Made by a program: the position numbers and the translations under genes
Shown here: positions 35,778 through 45,926 of the stretch, piece after piece
Layout: every line of letters begins with the position of its first letter
How positions within the stretch are numbered: the stretch's first letter is position 1
Assembly: GCA_041391725.1 (NCBI GenBank)
Contig: JAWKNL010000011.1
Span: forward strand, 1-64,000
DNA length: 64,000 nt
DNA from: JAGQVA01 sp041391725
Lineage (GTDB): Bacteria > Bacteroidota > Bacteroidia > J057
Direction: 5' to 3'
Notes under the pieces: model-generated
Told to the model about the DNA's origin: nothing
Seen by the model: the letters and a program-made list of their open reading frames with translations, nothing else
Databases searched by the model: none

Positions 35778-37448
35778 CTAAGGTTTTTTATACCTCACAA
35801 CCCCATTTACAATGGTATATTCAATCTGCGTCCGGAGGATTTCGTCTTCGCTGATGGTCATAATATCCTGAGACAAAACGGTAAAATCTGCCATTTTGCC
35901 TACTTCTATTGATCCTTTTTCTGTTTCCTGAAAAGCCCCGTACGCTGCATCAAGGGTATATGAGCGCAGGGCTTCTTCCCTTGTCATTTTTTGTGAGGGC
36001 TCGTATCCTCCGGGTGGGTCGCCGGCAAGTGTCCGGCGCGAAATGGATGCATAAAAACATGCGATCGGGCTTACGGGCTCCACGGGGGTATCGGTTCCAT
36101 TGATGACTTTTGCTCCGGAATCAATCAGTTTCCGCCATACGTATGCGCCTGCTTCGATCCGCTCCTTTCCAAGCCTGTCGATCGCCCAGGGCCGGTCCGA
36201 AGACATATGAATGGCCTGCATAGAAGCAATCACCCCCAACTGTGCAAATCGGGGGATATCTTCCGTGTCGAGATGCTGGGCGTGTTCGATCCGGAAACGG
36301 TGATCTCTGGCCTCAGGATTTGCAGCAAAAGTTTTCTCAAAACGGTCAAGCACTTCGCGGTTGGCGCGGTCGCCAATGGCATGGACACACACCTGAAACC
36401 CATGCTGAAGTCCATCACCGGCTACCGTCTCCACATAATCCATAGGCATGATAGGGTTGCCGAAATGCCCGTGCCGGTCGGCATACTCTTCCAGCAGCCA
36501 GGCTCCGCGCGAACCCAGCGCACCATCGGCATACAGTTTTATGGCGCGGATGGTCAGAAAGTCTCCAACCAGCGGCCCCCGGTCATACCAGGTGCGGAGT
36601 AGTTCTCTGTCACCACCACTGAGCATAACCCACAGCCGAATGCCCATCTTTCCCTCACTGACAAAGGACTGAAAGGTTTCGATAGCTTCGCCACCCGAAC
36701 CAGCATCCTGAAAGCTGGTGATTCCATTGGCGAGACATTCATCTATGGCGGCCTGAAGGTCAAGCCTCAGGCTTTCAGGCGTATCACCGGGGACAAATTT
36801 CCAGATAAGATCTGCGGCACTTTCGGTAAAAATGCCTGTTGGGCGGCCGTCGGGGTAACGAATGACTTCGCCTTCGTCTCCAACGGAAGTTGCCGCACCT
36901 ATCCCGGCTATTTCCATGGCTTTGGCATTGGCAAAAACGGCATGGCCGCTGGCGTGTGTAAGCACCACCGGATTGTCAGGCGAAACTGCGCTGAGTTTTT
37001 CGTGTGTCTGATAACCGGTAATCATTTCCGGCTGGGGAACCCATTTACTCTGATGCCAGCCTCTGCCGATAATCCACTCTCCGGGTTTAGCTTTTGCTAC
37101 TGCTGAGGCGACTTTTATGACCAACTCGTCATAGTTTTTTATATCCGCCAGGTTGAGTTGCCGTTTGTTTTGCCCCAACCCCATGATGTGTCCATGGCTT
37201 TCAATGAGACCGGGCACTACTGTTTTTCCACCCAGATCAATGACTTCGGTGTTCTTATCTGTAAATGATTTGATTTCATCTACAGAACCTACCGCCATGA
37301 TTTTACCTTCCTTTACCGCGACAGCTTCTGCTTTTGGCTGGCCGGGATTTACGGTATAAATATTCCCATGAGTCAGAACAAAGTCTGCTTTCGGGGTGGA
37401 AGTGCAGGAAAACAGCACCAGGGCAATCAGAATATATACAAAACGCAT
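35778..37448 (-). CDS. YtcJ-type metal-dependent amidohydrolase, lipoprotein
   Basis: A protein of about 556 residues with a lipobox signal (MRFVYILIALVLFSC; start at 37448 chosen because the frame has nine extra codons). Metal-ligand motifs are ESHGHIMG, RIEHAQHL and INGTDTPV. The N-terminal ADFVLTHGNIYTVNPGQP and C-terminal composite beta domain fit the amidohydrolase-3 (YtcJ) family. It should hydrolyse a cyclic amide or similar substrate in the periplasm; the substrate is unknown. Confidence 0.9.
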   Translation of the reverse strand: MRFVYILIALVLFSCTSTPKADFVLTHGNIYTVNPGQPKAEAVAVKEGKIMAVGSVDEIKSFTDKNTEVIDLGGKTVVPGLIESHGHIMGLGQNKRQLNLADIKNYDELVIKVASAVAKAKPGEWIIGRGWHQSKWVPQPEMITGYQTHEKLSAVSPDNPVVLTHASGHAVFANAKAMEIAGIGAATSVGDEGEVIRYPDGRPTGIFTESAADLIWKFVPGDTPESLRLDLQAAIDECLANGITSFQDAGSGGEAIETFQSFVSEGKMGIRLWVMLSGGDRELLRTWYDRGPLVGDFLTIRAIKLYADGALGSRGAWLLEEYADRHGHFGNPIMPMDYVETVAGDGLQHGFQVCVHAIGDRANREVLDRFEKTFAANPEARDHRFRIEHAQHLDTEDIPRFAQLGVIASMQAIHMSSDRPWAIDRLGKERIEAGAYVWRKLIDSGAKVINGTDTPVEPVSPIACFYASISRRTLAGDPPGGYEPSQKMTREEALRSYTLDAAYGAFQETEKGSIEVGKMADFTVLSQDIMTISEDEILRTQIEYTIVNGVVRYKKP

Positions 37449-37506
37449 AAAGAAATTGGGGTTGTAAATGGTCATTTATCGCAAAAAACAGCCTTCCAGC
37501 TTAATG

Positions 37507-40038
37507 TTACGCTTCTTTCCGCAGAATTTCCAGTGGCGGATTGCTAAGCACACCACGGCTGTTGGAAAGACCGATCAACACTGTCAGCCCGGTAATGATA
37601 AAAAATACTACAAACGCGGGCAAAATATCAGGCACAAAAGCTGTTTCAAAGGTAAACACTGCCAGTCCCCAGGTGCTAAGCAGGGCAAGAATAATCCCGG
37701 AGAATGCGGCAAGTCCCCCCAGAACAAGATATTCCAGGGCATTGATGATCAGAATCTGCCGCCGGCTGGCGCCCAGCGTCCGAAGCAAAACGCTTTCCTG
37801 GATTCGCTGATACCGGCTGATAATCACCGAGCCAATCAGCACAATCAGTCCGGTAAATATGCTGAACATGGCCATAAAACGAATCACAAAAGAGACCTTA
37901 TCCAGCACCTCCTCTACGGTGGAAAGAATCAGTCCCAGATCGATCAGTGATACATTGGGATATTCCCTTGCGATCTGTTGCTGGTACTTTGCCGAACTTT
38001 CCTGGCTTCCGACTTTGGTTATCAGCACATGAAACTGGGGTGCATCTTCCAGTACGCCCGTAGGAAATACTACGAGAAAATTGGTCTGAACCCGCTGAAA
38101 ATCCACCTTCCGGAAACTTCCGACCACTGTTTTTACAGGTACACCCTGCACATCAAAGACAATTTCGTCTCCGATTTTTACTTTCATGGATTCTTTTCCG
38201 AAGCCCTCTTCCAGGGAAATATAAATCACATCTCCCGCTTTTCCATGCCATTCGCCTTCGACCAGTTTTTCTGTATCAATGAGTGTATCGCGAAAAGTAA
38301 CCCGGTATTCGCGGTTTAGTGTCCAGCTACTTACGCCTGTGGCCGTATCGGCGAGCAATTCCACGCGGCTTATGCCATTGAGTGAATCCAGCCGCATGGT
38401 TACGACCGGTACTTGCTGAATGACCGGAAATCCATAGGATCGGGTGATATCAGCTATTTCTTTTTTCTGAGATGTCTGAATGTCAAACAATACCATATTG
38501 GGCAGGTCGCCTTTATCGGAAATGGCCACAGTCTCAACCAGGAGCCCCTGTACAAAATAAAGTGTAGAAATTAAGCCCGTACCTAATCCGATGGAAACAA
38601 TCAGGGTAATGGTCATATTATTGGGACGGTACAGGTTGGCAAGGCTTTGGCGCCAGAGGTAGTTCCACCGGGAAGGGAAATACTTTCTCACTCCCTGCAT
38701 GGTAAGCCATGCCAGGCCCGTGAGCAGCAAAAACGCCCCCAACAGAGAAAGGGTAAATATCATTGCGTTTGTCCATTTGCCCATCTGAAGCCAGGCAAAA
38801 CCAAAAATAAACAACCCGATCAGTACGGCGACAGCCCATCTCACATAATCTGTTCCTGTTTTTTCGGACTGAAAGGAGGCGCGTATGGCACTGAGCGGGG
38901 AAATGCGACGGATTGCCAGCAAGGGCAACAGTGCAAACAGAAGCGAGATCAGGGAACCCACAGCTATTCCTTCCAGAATCGCTTCTACCGATACACCAAA
39001 GTTTGCTTCAAATGGCAGGAAATCGCGCAGCACGGCAGGCAGAATGGTCTGAATCTGGCTTCCGAGAAAAGCGCCTGCTACTGATCCGAGGAAACCCATT
39101 CCTCCGATCTGAAGGAGGAAAATGGAGAATGCCTGAGTTCCGGTAGCGCCCAGACAGCGAAGTACTGCGACCGTGTCGGTTTTTTCTTTTGAATAAATAT
39201 GGACAGCACTGGCAACTCCGACACAACCTAGCAAAAGCGCCACAAATCCTACCAGATTGAGAAAATCGCTGAGATTGGCAAAGGCGCGGCTGGTATCGCG
39301 TTTTTTCTCCTCTACCGTATCATACCGGAGGTTCAGCACCCGCATTCTCGGTTCGAGCGCTTTCATCATTTTCTCTACATCGCGGTTGTCATCAAACTTA
39401 TAATACCGCATATAATTGATTCTGCTGCCCTTCTGTACAAGATCAGTTTGTTCGAGATATTTCAGGGGAATATACACCGGCGAGGTTACAGTAGCGGTGA
39501 TGCCACTTTGCCCCGGCACGCGCAGAAGTTTCCCGGCAATGCGAAACATCATCCGTCCGATTTTCACTGAATCACCGACCTCCACATCGTATTGAAGCAT
39601 GAGGGTCTGATCGACCAGTGCATTCCGGCCTTCGGAGAAGGTGCGCGAAACTTCCGCCGGCAATGTTTCGATCTCCCCGTAAAAAGGATATTCACCTTCA
39701 AGTGCGCGCACCTGTACGAGCCTTGTGCCGTTGTTTTTGGGGAAATAAACCATCGATGCGAAATACATTTCGTTGGCCTGTACGCCTCCCAGGGAGTCCA
39801 TAAAGGCCAGCGCAGAATCGTTGAATGCCTGGTTATTGCTGATCATCAGGTCGGCCCCCAGCAGTTCGCGGGCCTCGCCGTTTATCTCTTCGCGCAGGTT
39901 GTCTTCAAAAGAGTTAATAGCAACCAGAGCCGCAACGCCCAGAATAATAGATGAGGTAAACAACAGGAGCCGGGAACGGCTTCGGCGGCTGTCGCGCCAG
40001 GCCATTCTCCAAAGCCATTTATATTTTTCTATATTCAT
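37507..40038 (-). CDS. ABC transporter permease of the YbbP/FtsX-MacB type
   Basis: An 843-residue permease with an N-terminal membrane helix (SRLLLFTSSIILGVAALVAI) followed by a large periplasmic MacB-like domain. Two groups of three to four membrane helices with FtsX-domain motifs follow (LLGCVGVASAVHIYSKEKTD, AVLRCLGAT; LLRTLGASRRQ). A duplicated FtsX arrangement and this length match E. coli YbbP. It is co-oriented with an ATPase 15 bp upstream and divergent from a tesA-like gene, the same gene neighbourhood as E. coli tesA-ybbA-ybbP. The substrate is not proven; export or extraction of lipids or lipoproteins is likely. Confidence 0.88.
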   Translation of the reverse strand: MNIEKYKWLWRMAWRDSRRSRSRLLLFTSSIILGVAALVAINSFEDNLREEINGEARELLGADLMISNNQAFNDSALAFMDSLGGVQANEMYFASMVYFPKNNGTRLVQVRALEGEYPFYGEIETLPAEVSRTFSEGRNALVDQTLMLQYDVEVGDSVKIGRMMFRIAGKLLRVPGQSGITATVTSPVYIPLKYLEQTDLVQKGSRINYMRYYKFDDNRDVEKMMKALEPRMRVLNLRYDTVEEKKRDTSRAFANLSDFLNLVGFVALLLGCVGVASAVHIYSKEKTDTVAVLRCLGATGTQAFSIFLLQIGGMGFLGSVAGAFLGSQIQTILPAVLRDFLPFEANFGVSVEAILEGIAVGSLISLLFALLPLLAIRRISPLSAIRASFQSEKTGTDYVRWAVAVLIGLFIFGFAWLQMGKWTNAMIFTLSLLGAFLLLTGLAWLTMQGVRKYFPSRWNYLWRQSLANLYRPNNMTITLIVSIGLGTGLISTLYFVQGLLVETVAISDKGDLPNMVLFDIQTSQKKEIADITRSYGFPVIQQVPVVTMRLDSLNGISRVELLADTATGVSSWTLNREYRVTFRDTLIDTEKLVEGEWHGKAGDVIYISLEEGFGKESMKVKIGDEIVFDVQGVPVKTVVGSFRKVDFQRVQTNFLVVFPTGVLEDAPQFHVLITKVGSQESSAKYQQQIAREYPNVSLIDLGLILSTVEEVLDKVSFVIRFMAMFSIFTGLIVLIGSVIISRYQRIQESVLLRTLGASRRQILIINALEYLVLGGLAAFSGIILALLSTWGLAVFTFETAFVPDILPAFVVFFIITGLTVLIGLSNSRGVLSNPPLEILRKEA

Positions 40039-40053
40039 ATTTCAATATCATCC

Positions 40054-40725
40054 TTATTCATTCACAATTTTTCCGCCTTTGAGCCGGATAATTCGTCCGG
40101 TGTGGGCTGCTAGTTCGAGGTCGTGGGTAACGACTACCAGGGTTGTGCCCGCTTCGCGGTTGAGTTCAAAGAGCAGGTCTTCGACCTTTTGGCTGGTCTC
40201 TGCATCGAGATTGCCAGTAGGCTCATCTGCAAACAAAATTTTGGGTTTGTTCACAAATGCCCTGGCCATCGCCACACGCTGCTGTTCTCCGCCAGACAAC
40301 TGAACCGGATAATGATGCGAACGGTCTGCCAGCCCCACCCTTTCGAGCAGTTCCATCGCCAGGCCGCGCACCCCCGCTTCGCCGCGAAGTTCAAGCGGAA
40401 CCATGATATTTTCCACAGCCGTAAGCGTAGGCAAAAGCTGAAAGCTCTGAAAGATAAAACCCACATGCGCATTCCTTACCGATGCCCGCTCATCTTCAGA
40501 GAGGTCGTCGAGGCGAATTTGGTTGAGATACACAGAGCCGGAACTCGCCCGGTCAAGACCGGCGCAAAGGCCAAGAAGGGTGGTTTTTCCACTCCCCGAA
40601 GGGCCGACAATGGCAGCAGTGCCCCCTGCCTGAATATCAAAACTGACATTATCCAGAACGGTAAGCGTCTGTCCTGCACTGGAATACGTTCTGGTAAGGT
40701 TTTGTACTGATAATATATGTTCCAC
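40054..40725 (-). CDS. ABC transporter ATP-binding protein (YbbA/LolD type)
   Basis: A 223-residue ATPase with Walker A GPSGSGKTT, signature LSGGEQQRVAMARA, Walker B ILFADEPTGNLD and switch His VVVTHD. The size and GNLD motif put it in the MacB/LolD/YbbA family. It drives the downstream permease. Start: MEHILSVQNLTR. Confidence 0.93.
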   Translation of the reverse strand: MEHILSVQNLTRTYSSAGQTLTVLDNVSFDIQAGGTAAIVGPSGSGKTTLLGLCAGLDRASSGSVYLNQIRLDDLSEDERASVRNAHVGFIFQSFQLLPTLTAVENIMVPLELRGEAGVRGLAMELLERVGLADRSHHYPVQLSGGEQQRVAMARAFVNKPKILFADEPTGNLDAETSQKVEDLLFELNREAGTTLVVVTHDLELAAHTGRIIRLKGGKIVNE

Positions 40726-40820
40726 TTTTACTGGTTTTAGTACTACTTTTTATGCTACTTTTAGATAGGATGATTACCGGGAAGCCGAAATTACTTTTTA
40801 TATTTCTCCAAAAATTAAAC

Positions 40821-41513
40821 ATGCGATTCTTTTTTCTGTTTTTTTTCGCCCTCACCCTGGTTTCCTGTGGTAACGGGGAAAAACAAACTTCAACCACCGC
40901 GACCCTTCCGCAAACTGATTCTGCAGATTTGAATACCTCCGTTGAGACGAATAAGCCGGTCATTTTATTTTTTGGTAATAGCCTTACCGCAGGTTATGGT
41001 CTTGAACTTTCTCAAGCCTTTCCCGCATTAATACAAAACCGGCTCGATTCGCTCGGGCTGGATTATGAGGTCGTGAATGCAGGGTTAAGCGGAGAGACCA
41101 CAGCTTCGGGAAAAAACCGGGTCGATTGGCTGCTAAAGAAAAAACCTTCTGTTTTTGTGCTGGAACTGGGAGCAAATGATGGACTGCGAGGAATTGATCC
41201 CGAAGAAACCCGCCGCAACCTTCAGGAAATCATTGACAAAGTGAAGGCCAGCGATCCTGCGACGAAAATCATCCTCTGCGGAATGATGGTCCCACCCAAT
41301 ATGGGGCCCGATTATGGCCGCCAGTTTCAGGCGATTTATCCCGAACTGGCAGAAAAAAATAACCTGGCACTTATTCCTTTTTTACTGAATGGAGTAGCAG
41401 GAGAACCAGAGCTCAACCTCGGCGACGGCATTCACCCTACTGTCGTGGGACATACCATCGTCATGGAGAATGTGTGGAAGGTTTTGTGTGAGATAATTGA
41501 AGCCGAATGTTGA
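40821..41513 (+). CDS. tesA: SGNH/GDSL arylesterase, TesA-like lipoprotein
   Basis: Start at 40821 gives a lipoprotein signal (MRFFFLFFFALTLVSC). SGNH blocks are visible: ILFFGNSLTAGYGL (block I, nucleophile Ser), NAGLSGETT (block II), LELGANDGL (block III, oxyanion Asn) and LGDGIHPTVVGH (block V, Asp/His). TesA enzymes hydrolyse acyl-CoA, lysophospholipids and aryl esters in the periplasm. The divergent arrangement with ybbA/ybbP across a 95-bp promoter gap is the same as in E. coli. Confidence 0.9.
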   Translation: MRFFFLFFFALTLVSCGNGEKQTSTTATLPQTDSADLNTSVETNKPVILFFGNSLTAGYGLELSQAFPALIQNRLDSLGLDYEVVNAGLSGETTASGKNRVDWLLKKKPSVFVLELGANDGLRGIDPEETRRNLQEIIDKVKASDPATKIILCGMMVPPNMGPDYGRQFQAIYPELAEKNNLALIPFLLNGVAGEPELNLGDGIHPTVVGHTIVMENVWKVLCEIIEAEC

Positions 41514-41559
41514 TCCGGTTACTCAAAAATCATTAACTTGTCTCACAAACACCGTCAAA

Positions 41560-42522
41560 ATGAAACATTTTTTATCCTGGCTATTATTTTCCGCTGCCCT
41601 GATCTTTCTGTCTTCCTGTGGCAGTGATGAAACAACTTCTGACGAAAATCATCAGGCTGATACAGCTACTGCCGAATCATCTTCTGATTCACCCGATCTG
41701 AAAAGCAGAAATAACCTCGCTATCTGTCTCTGGTCACCGGCCGGACTTCGCGAAAAACCGGGCATGGGCAACAACAATAAGTACCTTGCGAGTATCAATT
41801 TTGGTGAAATCGTAACGCTGACCGGTAATACAGAAGAAGTAACAAGCGAAAAAAGGAACTATATTGAAATGAGTTTGTCTGATGGCAAAACCGGCTGGTC
41901 GTACGATCATTTGTTTGCCATTAGTGCCGAAAGAGGCGTAGCCATTGAAGACATAGATATTTACAAAAGACCTGATCTGACCACTTTCGGAAACGAAAAA
42001 TTCAGCCGGGGAGAAATCGTCGCCATTATTGCCAGCGATAAACCCGGATGGTCTGAAGCTTTTGGAAAGGAAAAGAAAAAAGCTGGCTGGATTCAAAACA
42101 GCGATAAGGTCAGCACAGACGAGGTGGACGTTACGGTTGCTATTCTCATTGACCGGGCGCTGGAGGAAAAAACTCCCGAAACACAAAAAGAAGCCCTCCT
42201 TGCACTTACAGAAAACAACACTTTCAAACAATCATCGCTGATCTCCATGGCGGATGAGGCGCTGGCAAAGGTCTCCAACCGGGCAGACCTGGCGCCCAAC
42301 CAACTCTATATCATTGCCGATGTACTCAATGTGCGGTCGGCTCCAGATAATGAAACGGATAATATCGTATTTAAGCTGAAAGAAGGCGATATCTGCACCA
42401 TTCTGGAAAAGGGCCAGCGGGTTCCCATCAGGGAAATGAACGATTACTGGTACAAAATAGAATATCAGGGACAGGAAGGATGGGTATATGGATATTTTAC
42501 TTCCAAGAAACTGACAGAATAA
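41560..42522 (+). CDS. Lipoprotein with two bacterial SH3 domains
   Basis: The start at 41560 gives MKHFLSWLLFSAALIFLSSC, a lipobox signal. A Ser/Thr/Asp-rich linker follows, then an SH3b-like domain at about residues 55-130 (NNNKYLASINFGEIVTLTG), and a second, better-matching one at the end (VLNVRSAPDNETDNIVFKLK through GWVYGYFTSKKL). SH3b domains usually bind peptidoglycan or its peptides. A helical section separates the two. No catalytic domain is present. It follows the tesA-like gene by 46 bp on the same strand and is convergent with the cupin gene. Confidence 0.8.
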   Translation: MKHFLSWLLFSAALIFLSSCGSDETTSDENHQADTATAESSSDSPDLKSRNNLAICLWSPAGLREKPGMGNNNKYLASINFGEIVTLTGNTEEVTSEKRNYIEMSLSDGKTGWSYDHLFAISAERGVAIEDIDIYKRPDLTTFGNEKFSRGEIVAIIASDKPGWSEAFGKEKKKAGWIQNSDKVSTDEVDVTVAILIDRALEEKTPETQKEALLALTENNTFKQSSLISMADEALAKVSNRADLAPNQLYIIADVLNVRSAPDNETDNIVFKLKEGDICTILEKGQRVPIREMNDYWYKIEYQGQEGWVYGYFTSKKLTE

Positions 42523-42530
42523 GCGCTGTC

Positions 42531-43490
42531 TTATTTTATCACTGCTTGCAAAGAGGCCTCTGCATTATACGGCAGGGCCTTTTTGCCTTCCAGGCCCAGC
42601 GTTTCATTGATTTTTCGCAGATGGTGATCCACGCCGATTTCTGAGCCGGGGATAAATCCGGGAACAGTGATCACCTGCGCCAGCACGCCCCCAATCCCCC
42701 TGTGCATCACACCACGCGGGATATAAACCAGATCTCCAACCGCAAGCGGCGTTTCAAATATCAGGGAACTTGCCTGATTTCCGGTAATTTTTTCGGGGGT
42801 TTCGATGGCCGGCACCTGATCGCTGGTAAGAAGTTTGCCGCCGGGCATCACCATCTGCACCAGATAAAATTCATCAAATCCGCCTTCCAGTGGGTGATAG
42901 TGAGAAAAGGAATCCATAATTCTCACCCGGTGAGCATTCAGGTTGTGATAGCGGTATTTGCCCACCTTATCGAGCCAGGTAAGCAGAATCCGCCGGTAAG
43001 CATTGGTCTCTGTAGCACAACCGCCCGGCGTGTCGGTAATGTTGGGATCCCAGTCAGGGCGGATTACCGCAGGTATGTATGAAGGAGGCGCCTCGGGTAC
43101 TTCAAACATCAGCATATTCAGCATACTGTCAGCAACCAGTGATTCTCCTTCTCCGAGCAGCACGATATCCCCTACCGAGACCTGGGAGCGCACACCGGAA
43201 GAAAGGCTGATTTTGGTTTCACCGGTTTGAATAAATATTACCCGTGAAGACGTTGCTTTTTCTACCGTAGTTTTCCCGGAGAGATAGGATACAGTATAAC
43301 CCGGATTATTAGCGGCAAAAGCAGCAGAAACAGCCGACATTCCCTTCGTATTTTTATCCGAAAGGTGAGCCACCAGTATCCCCGGCGAAGCCTTACCCGA
43401 TGGGTGTGAAACAAATCCCTGCGTTGACATCATAACCAACAGAAAGAATATGCCGATTTCTATGGCAGAAGCCAATGATTGCATGCGCAT
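42531..43490 (-). CDS. Membrane-anchored cupin-domain protein
   Basis: From the ATG at 43490 the protein has about 319 residues, starting MRMQSLASAIEIGIFFLLVM, a signal anchor. Two cupin-like halves are visible: an N-terminal one (VEKATSSRVIFIQTGETKIS, GDIVLLGEGE) and a C-terminal one with metal-ligand pattern HYHPLEGGFDEFYLV and YIPRGVMHRG. The fold binds metal and often sugars, but the role is unknown. It is divergent from an AraC-type regulator by 76 bp, so the pair may share control and inducer. The open frame upstream to 43622 overlaps araC and is not likely used. Confidence 0.75.
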   Translation of the reverse strand: MRMQSLASAIEIGIFFLLVMMSTQGFVSHPSGKASPGILVAHLSDKNTKGMSAVSAAFAANNPGYTVSYLSGKTTVEKATSSRVIFIQTGETKISLSSGVRSQVSVGDIVLLGEGESLVADSMLNMLMFEVPEAPPSYIPAVIRPDWDPNITDTPGGCATETNAYRRILLTWLDKVGKYRYHNLNAHRVRIMDSFSHYHPLEGGFDEFYLVQMVMPGGKLLTSDQVPAIETPEKITGNQASSLIFETPLAVGDLVYIPRGVMHRGIGGVLAQVITVPGFIPGSEIGVDHHLRKINETLGLEGKKALPYNAEASLQAVIK

Positions 43491-43566
43491 AGCGGTATCA
43501 TAAGTTCTATGGGGATAAGTTAGGAAATTCACAGGATAAATGTATATTTTCATGTAAATTAACGGC

Positions 43567-44475
43567 ATGCCGGAAAATATCCCGCTGTATGAAATCCCCG
43601 AAACCGCCAGAGGAGACGCCAATCAGGGTTTCAGGGTTTTTCAGCTAAAAGGCAAAAAACAGGAATTGCTGCATACTTTTCCGCAGGAGACTCATGTACC
43701 TCACCGGCATCCTTTTTATGAAATCTGCTTTTTTCTTCAGGGGTCAGGAGAATCAGAAATTGATTTCCGGCGGTCGGCTGTTTGTTCTCCCGGGCTCCAT
43801 TTTATCGGACCGGGAAGAGTACACCGGATTGAAGGAGACACTGAAAGCCTTGGCTACGTGATCGCCTTCACCCGTGAGTTTTTTTGCAGGGAAGAATCGG
43901 AAAGAAGGCTGCTCGATGAAGCTTCATTTTTCCTGGCAGGTACGGAAGACCCTTCCCTATTGCTCGAAAATGAAGACATTGAATACATCCGCATGGTAAT
44001 GGAAAACATGGTACGCGACTATCTGAGCACGCGTGCCTGGAAAGACAATCTCCTCCGCGCATGGCTGAAAATCATTCTTATCCGCAGTATCGAGCTTTTC
44101 AGGGAAAAAACAGGAACTGCCGATACCAGCAATATACATGCGCGGTTTATTGTGGAAAAATTCCAGATTCTGCTGGAAAAACACTATAAGAACTACCATC
44201 AGGTAAACGAATACGCCGATCAGCTCGCCATTACTCCTGACCACCTCAACCGACTTACCCGACAAACCCTCGGGAAAAAGGCCAGTGATATGATTCTGGA
44301 TCGTATCATACTGGAAGCCAGCCGTTTACTACTTTTTTCTGACCTTAACGTAAAGGAAATCGCCTACCAACTGAGTTTTACCGATCCCTCCTATTTCGGC
44401 AGGTTGTTTAGAAAAAAAACCGGACAGAGTCCCAACATGTTCCGGGCTACCATGCAGGAAAAGTACCATATCTAG
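43567..44475 (+). CDS. AraC-family transcriptional regulator with N-terminal cupin
   Basis: A 302-residue regulator. The N-terminal sensor is a cupin (THVPHRHPFYEICFFLQGSG, FIGPGRVHRIEGD), as in sugar-sensing AraC proteins. The C-terminal 100 residues carry two helix-turn-helix motifs: the first in VNEYADQLAITPDHLNRLTR, the second in VKEIAYQLSFTDPSYFGRLF, ending RKKTGQSPNMFRA. It is placed between the divergent cupin gene and the GH88 operon, and is probably the activator of both. Confidence 0.92.
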   Translation: MPENIPLYEIPETARGDANQGFRVFQLKGKKQELLHTFPQETHVPHRHPFYEICFFLQGSGESEIDFRRSAVCSPGLHFIGPGRVHRIEGDTESLGYVIAFTREFFCREESERRLLDEASFFLAGTEDPSLLLENEDIEYIRMVMENMVRDYLSTRAWKDNLLRAWLKIILIRSIELFREKTGTADTSNIHARFIVEKFQILLEKHYKNYHQVNEYADQLAITPDHLNRLTRQTLGKKASDMILDRIILEASRLLLFSDLNVKEIAYQLSFTDPSYFGRLFRKKTGQSPNMFRATMQEKYHI

Positions 44476-44544
44476 GCGGAATTATTCATTTACTCCCCAA
44501 CACCTGCTACTTATCTTTGTTTTTCTTTTTTTATACCTCTACCC

Positions 44545-45926
44545 ATGGATATAGATTTTTCTCTCCGCGCTCCGGACCTGCGTTCCCGTATTCAAAGATT
44601 TTGGGAATTGTCCGCCGGCAAGATCCACCTGATCCGCAAGTCTTACGACTCATCCAAAGGTTCGCCCGTATTTACTGCCGCAGGAAAATACACCACCCGG
44701 GGTTGGACCGAATGGACACAGGGCTTTCAGTTTGGCTCCGAAATCCTTCATTTTGATGCAACGGGCGAAACAAAAGCACTTGAATACGGACGCGCTTCGA
44801 CCGTCGAACTGATGGCCTCCCATGTCGGCCATTTTGGGGTGCATGACCACGGATTCAACAATATCAGCACTTACGGCAACCTGCTCCGCCTGATGAAGGA
44901 GGAAAAATCCCCTTTCAGGAATGGGAAAAGCACTTCTACGAAATGGCCCTCAAATTATCGGGCGCCGTTCAGGCCAAACGATGGACTAATACCAAAAACG
45001 GTGGCGGGTATATTTATTCCTTCAACGGCCCTCATTCCCTGTTTGTAGATACGATCCGCACCGTTCGCGCTGTGGAAGCAGGTTATATGCTGGGATACGC
45101 TATCTGGGGAGAAAATGATGTACAAACCAGTCTGCTCGAAAGGGCGATCAAACACTGTATTGCTACGGCAGATTATTCGGTGTATTACGGGACTGGGCGC
45201 GATGTATATGATCTTTGGGGCCGCACCGCCCACGAAAGTATCTTTAATATCAACGACGGCAATTACCGCTGTCCCAACTCCCAGCAGGGTTATACCGGTT
45301 TCAGCACCTGGACACGCGGACTGGCCTGGGCAATGGCGGGCTTTGCCGAGCAACTTGAATTTATCCGCGACCTGCCGGAAGAAGCGCTTGTCCCCTTTGG
45401 TGGGTTTCAGGCACTGGAAGAAAAATTTCTCCGTGCAGCAACGGCTACCTGCGACTTTTTTATAGAAAATACGGCCACTGACGGCATCCCTTACTGGGAT
45501 ACAGGTGCACCAGGACTCGTTCATCTGGGAGATTATCTGTCCCGTCCGGCAGAACCCTACAACGATTTTGAGCCGGTAGATTCGTCTGCTGCGGCAATTG
45601 GCGTGCAGGGACTGCTCCGGCTTGGTTTATATCTCAGGGAAAAAGGCAACGAAACAGAAGGAAACAAATACTGGCAGGCAGGACTGACTTCACTTCACAC
45701 CTTGCTGGATGAACCCTATCTCAGCACCGATCCGCAGCATCAGGGGCTGTTGCTTCATTCGGTTTACCATCGCCCCAATGGCTGGGATTATGTACCCGAA
45801 GGTCGTAAAATACCCTGTGGCGAATCCAGCATGTGGGGGGATTACCATATCCGCGAGGCAGTTCTATACCTGCAAAGGATGCTTGAGAATGCACCTTATT
45901 ACACCTTTTATGCCGGAGTAAAATGA
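44545..45926 (+). CDS. GH88-family unsaturated glucuronyl hydrolase, one frameshift
   Basis: Two overlapping segments (44545-45048 and from about 44915 on) together form a GH88 protein of about 460 residues. The catalytic-type Asp lies in VHDHGFNN, a second conserved Asp in SLFVDTIRTVRA, and the family loop is QGYTGFSTWTRGLAW. One missing A in the A5 run at 44903-44907 breaks the frame; restoring it reads KEEKIPFQEWEKH. GH88 removes the unsaturated uronic acid from oligosaccharides made by polysaccharide lyases. No signal peptide, so cytoplasmic. It overlaps the next gene by 4 bp and starts the catabolic operon. Confidence 0.87.
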
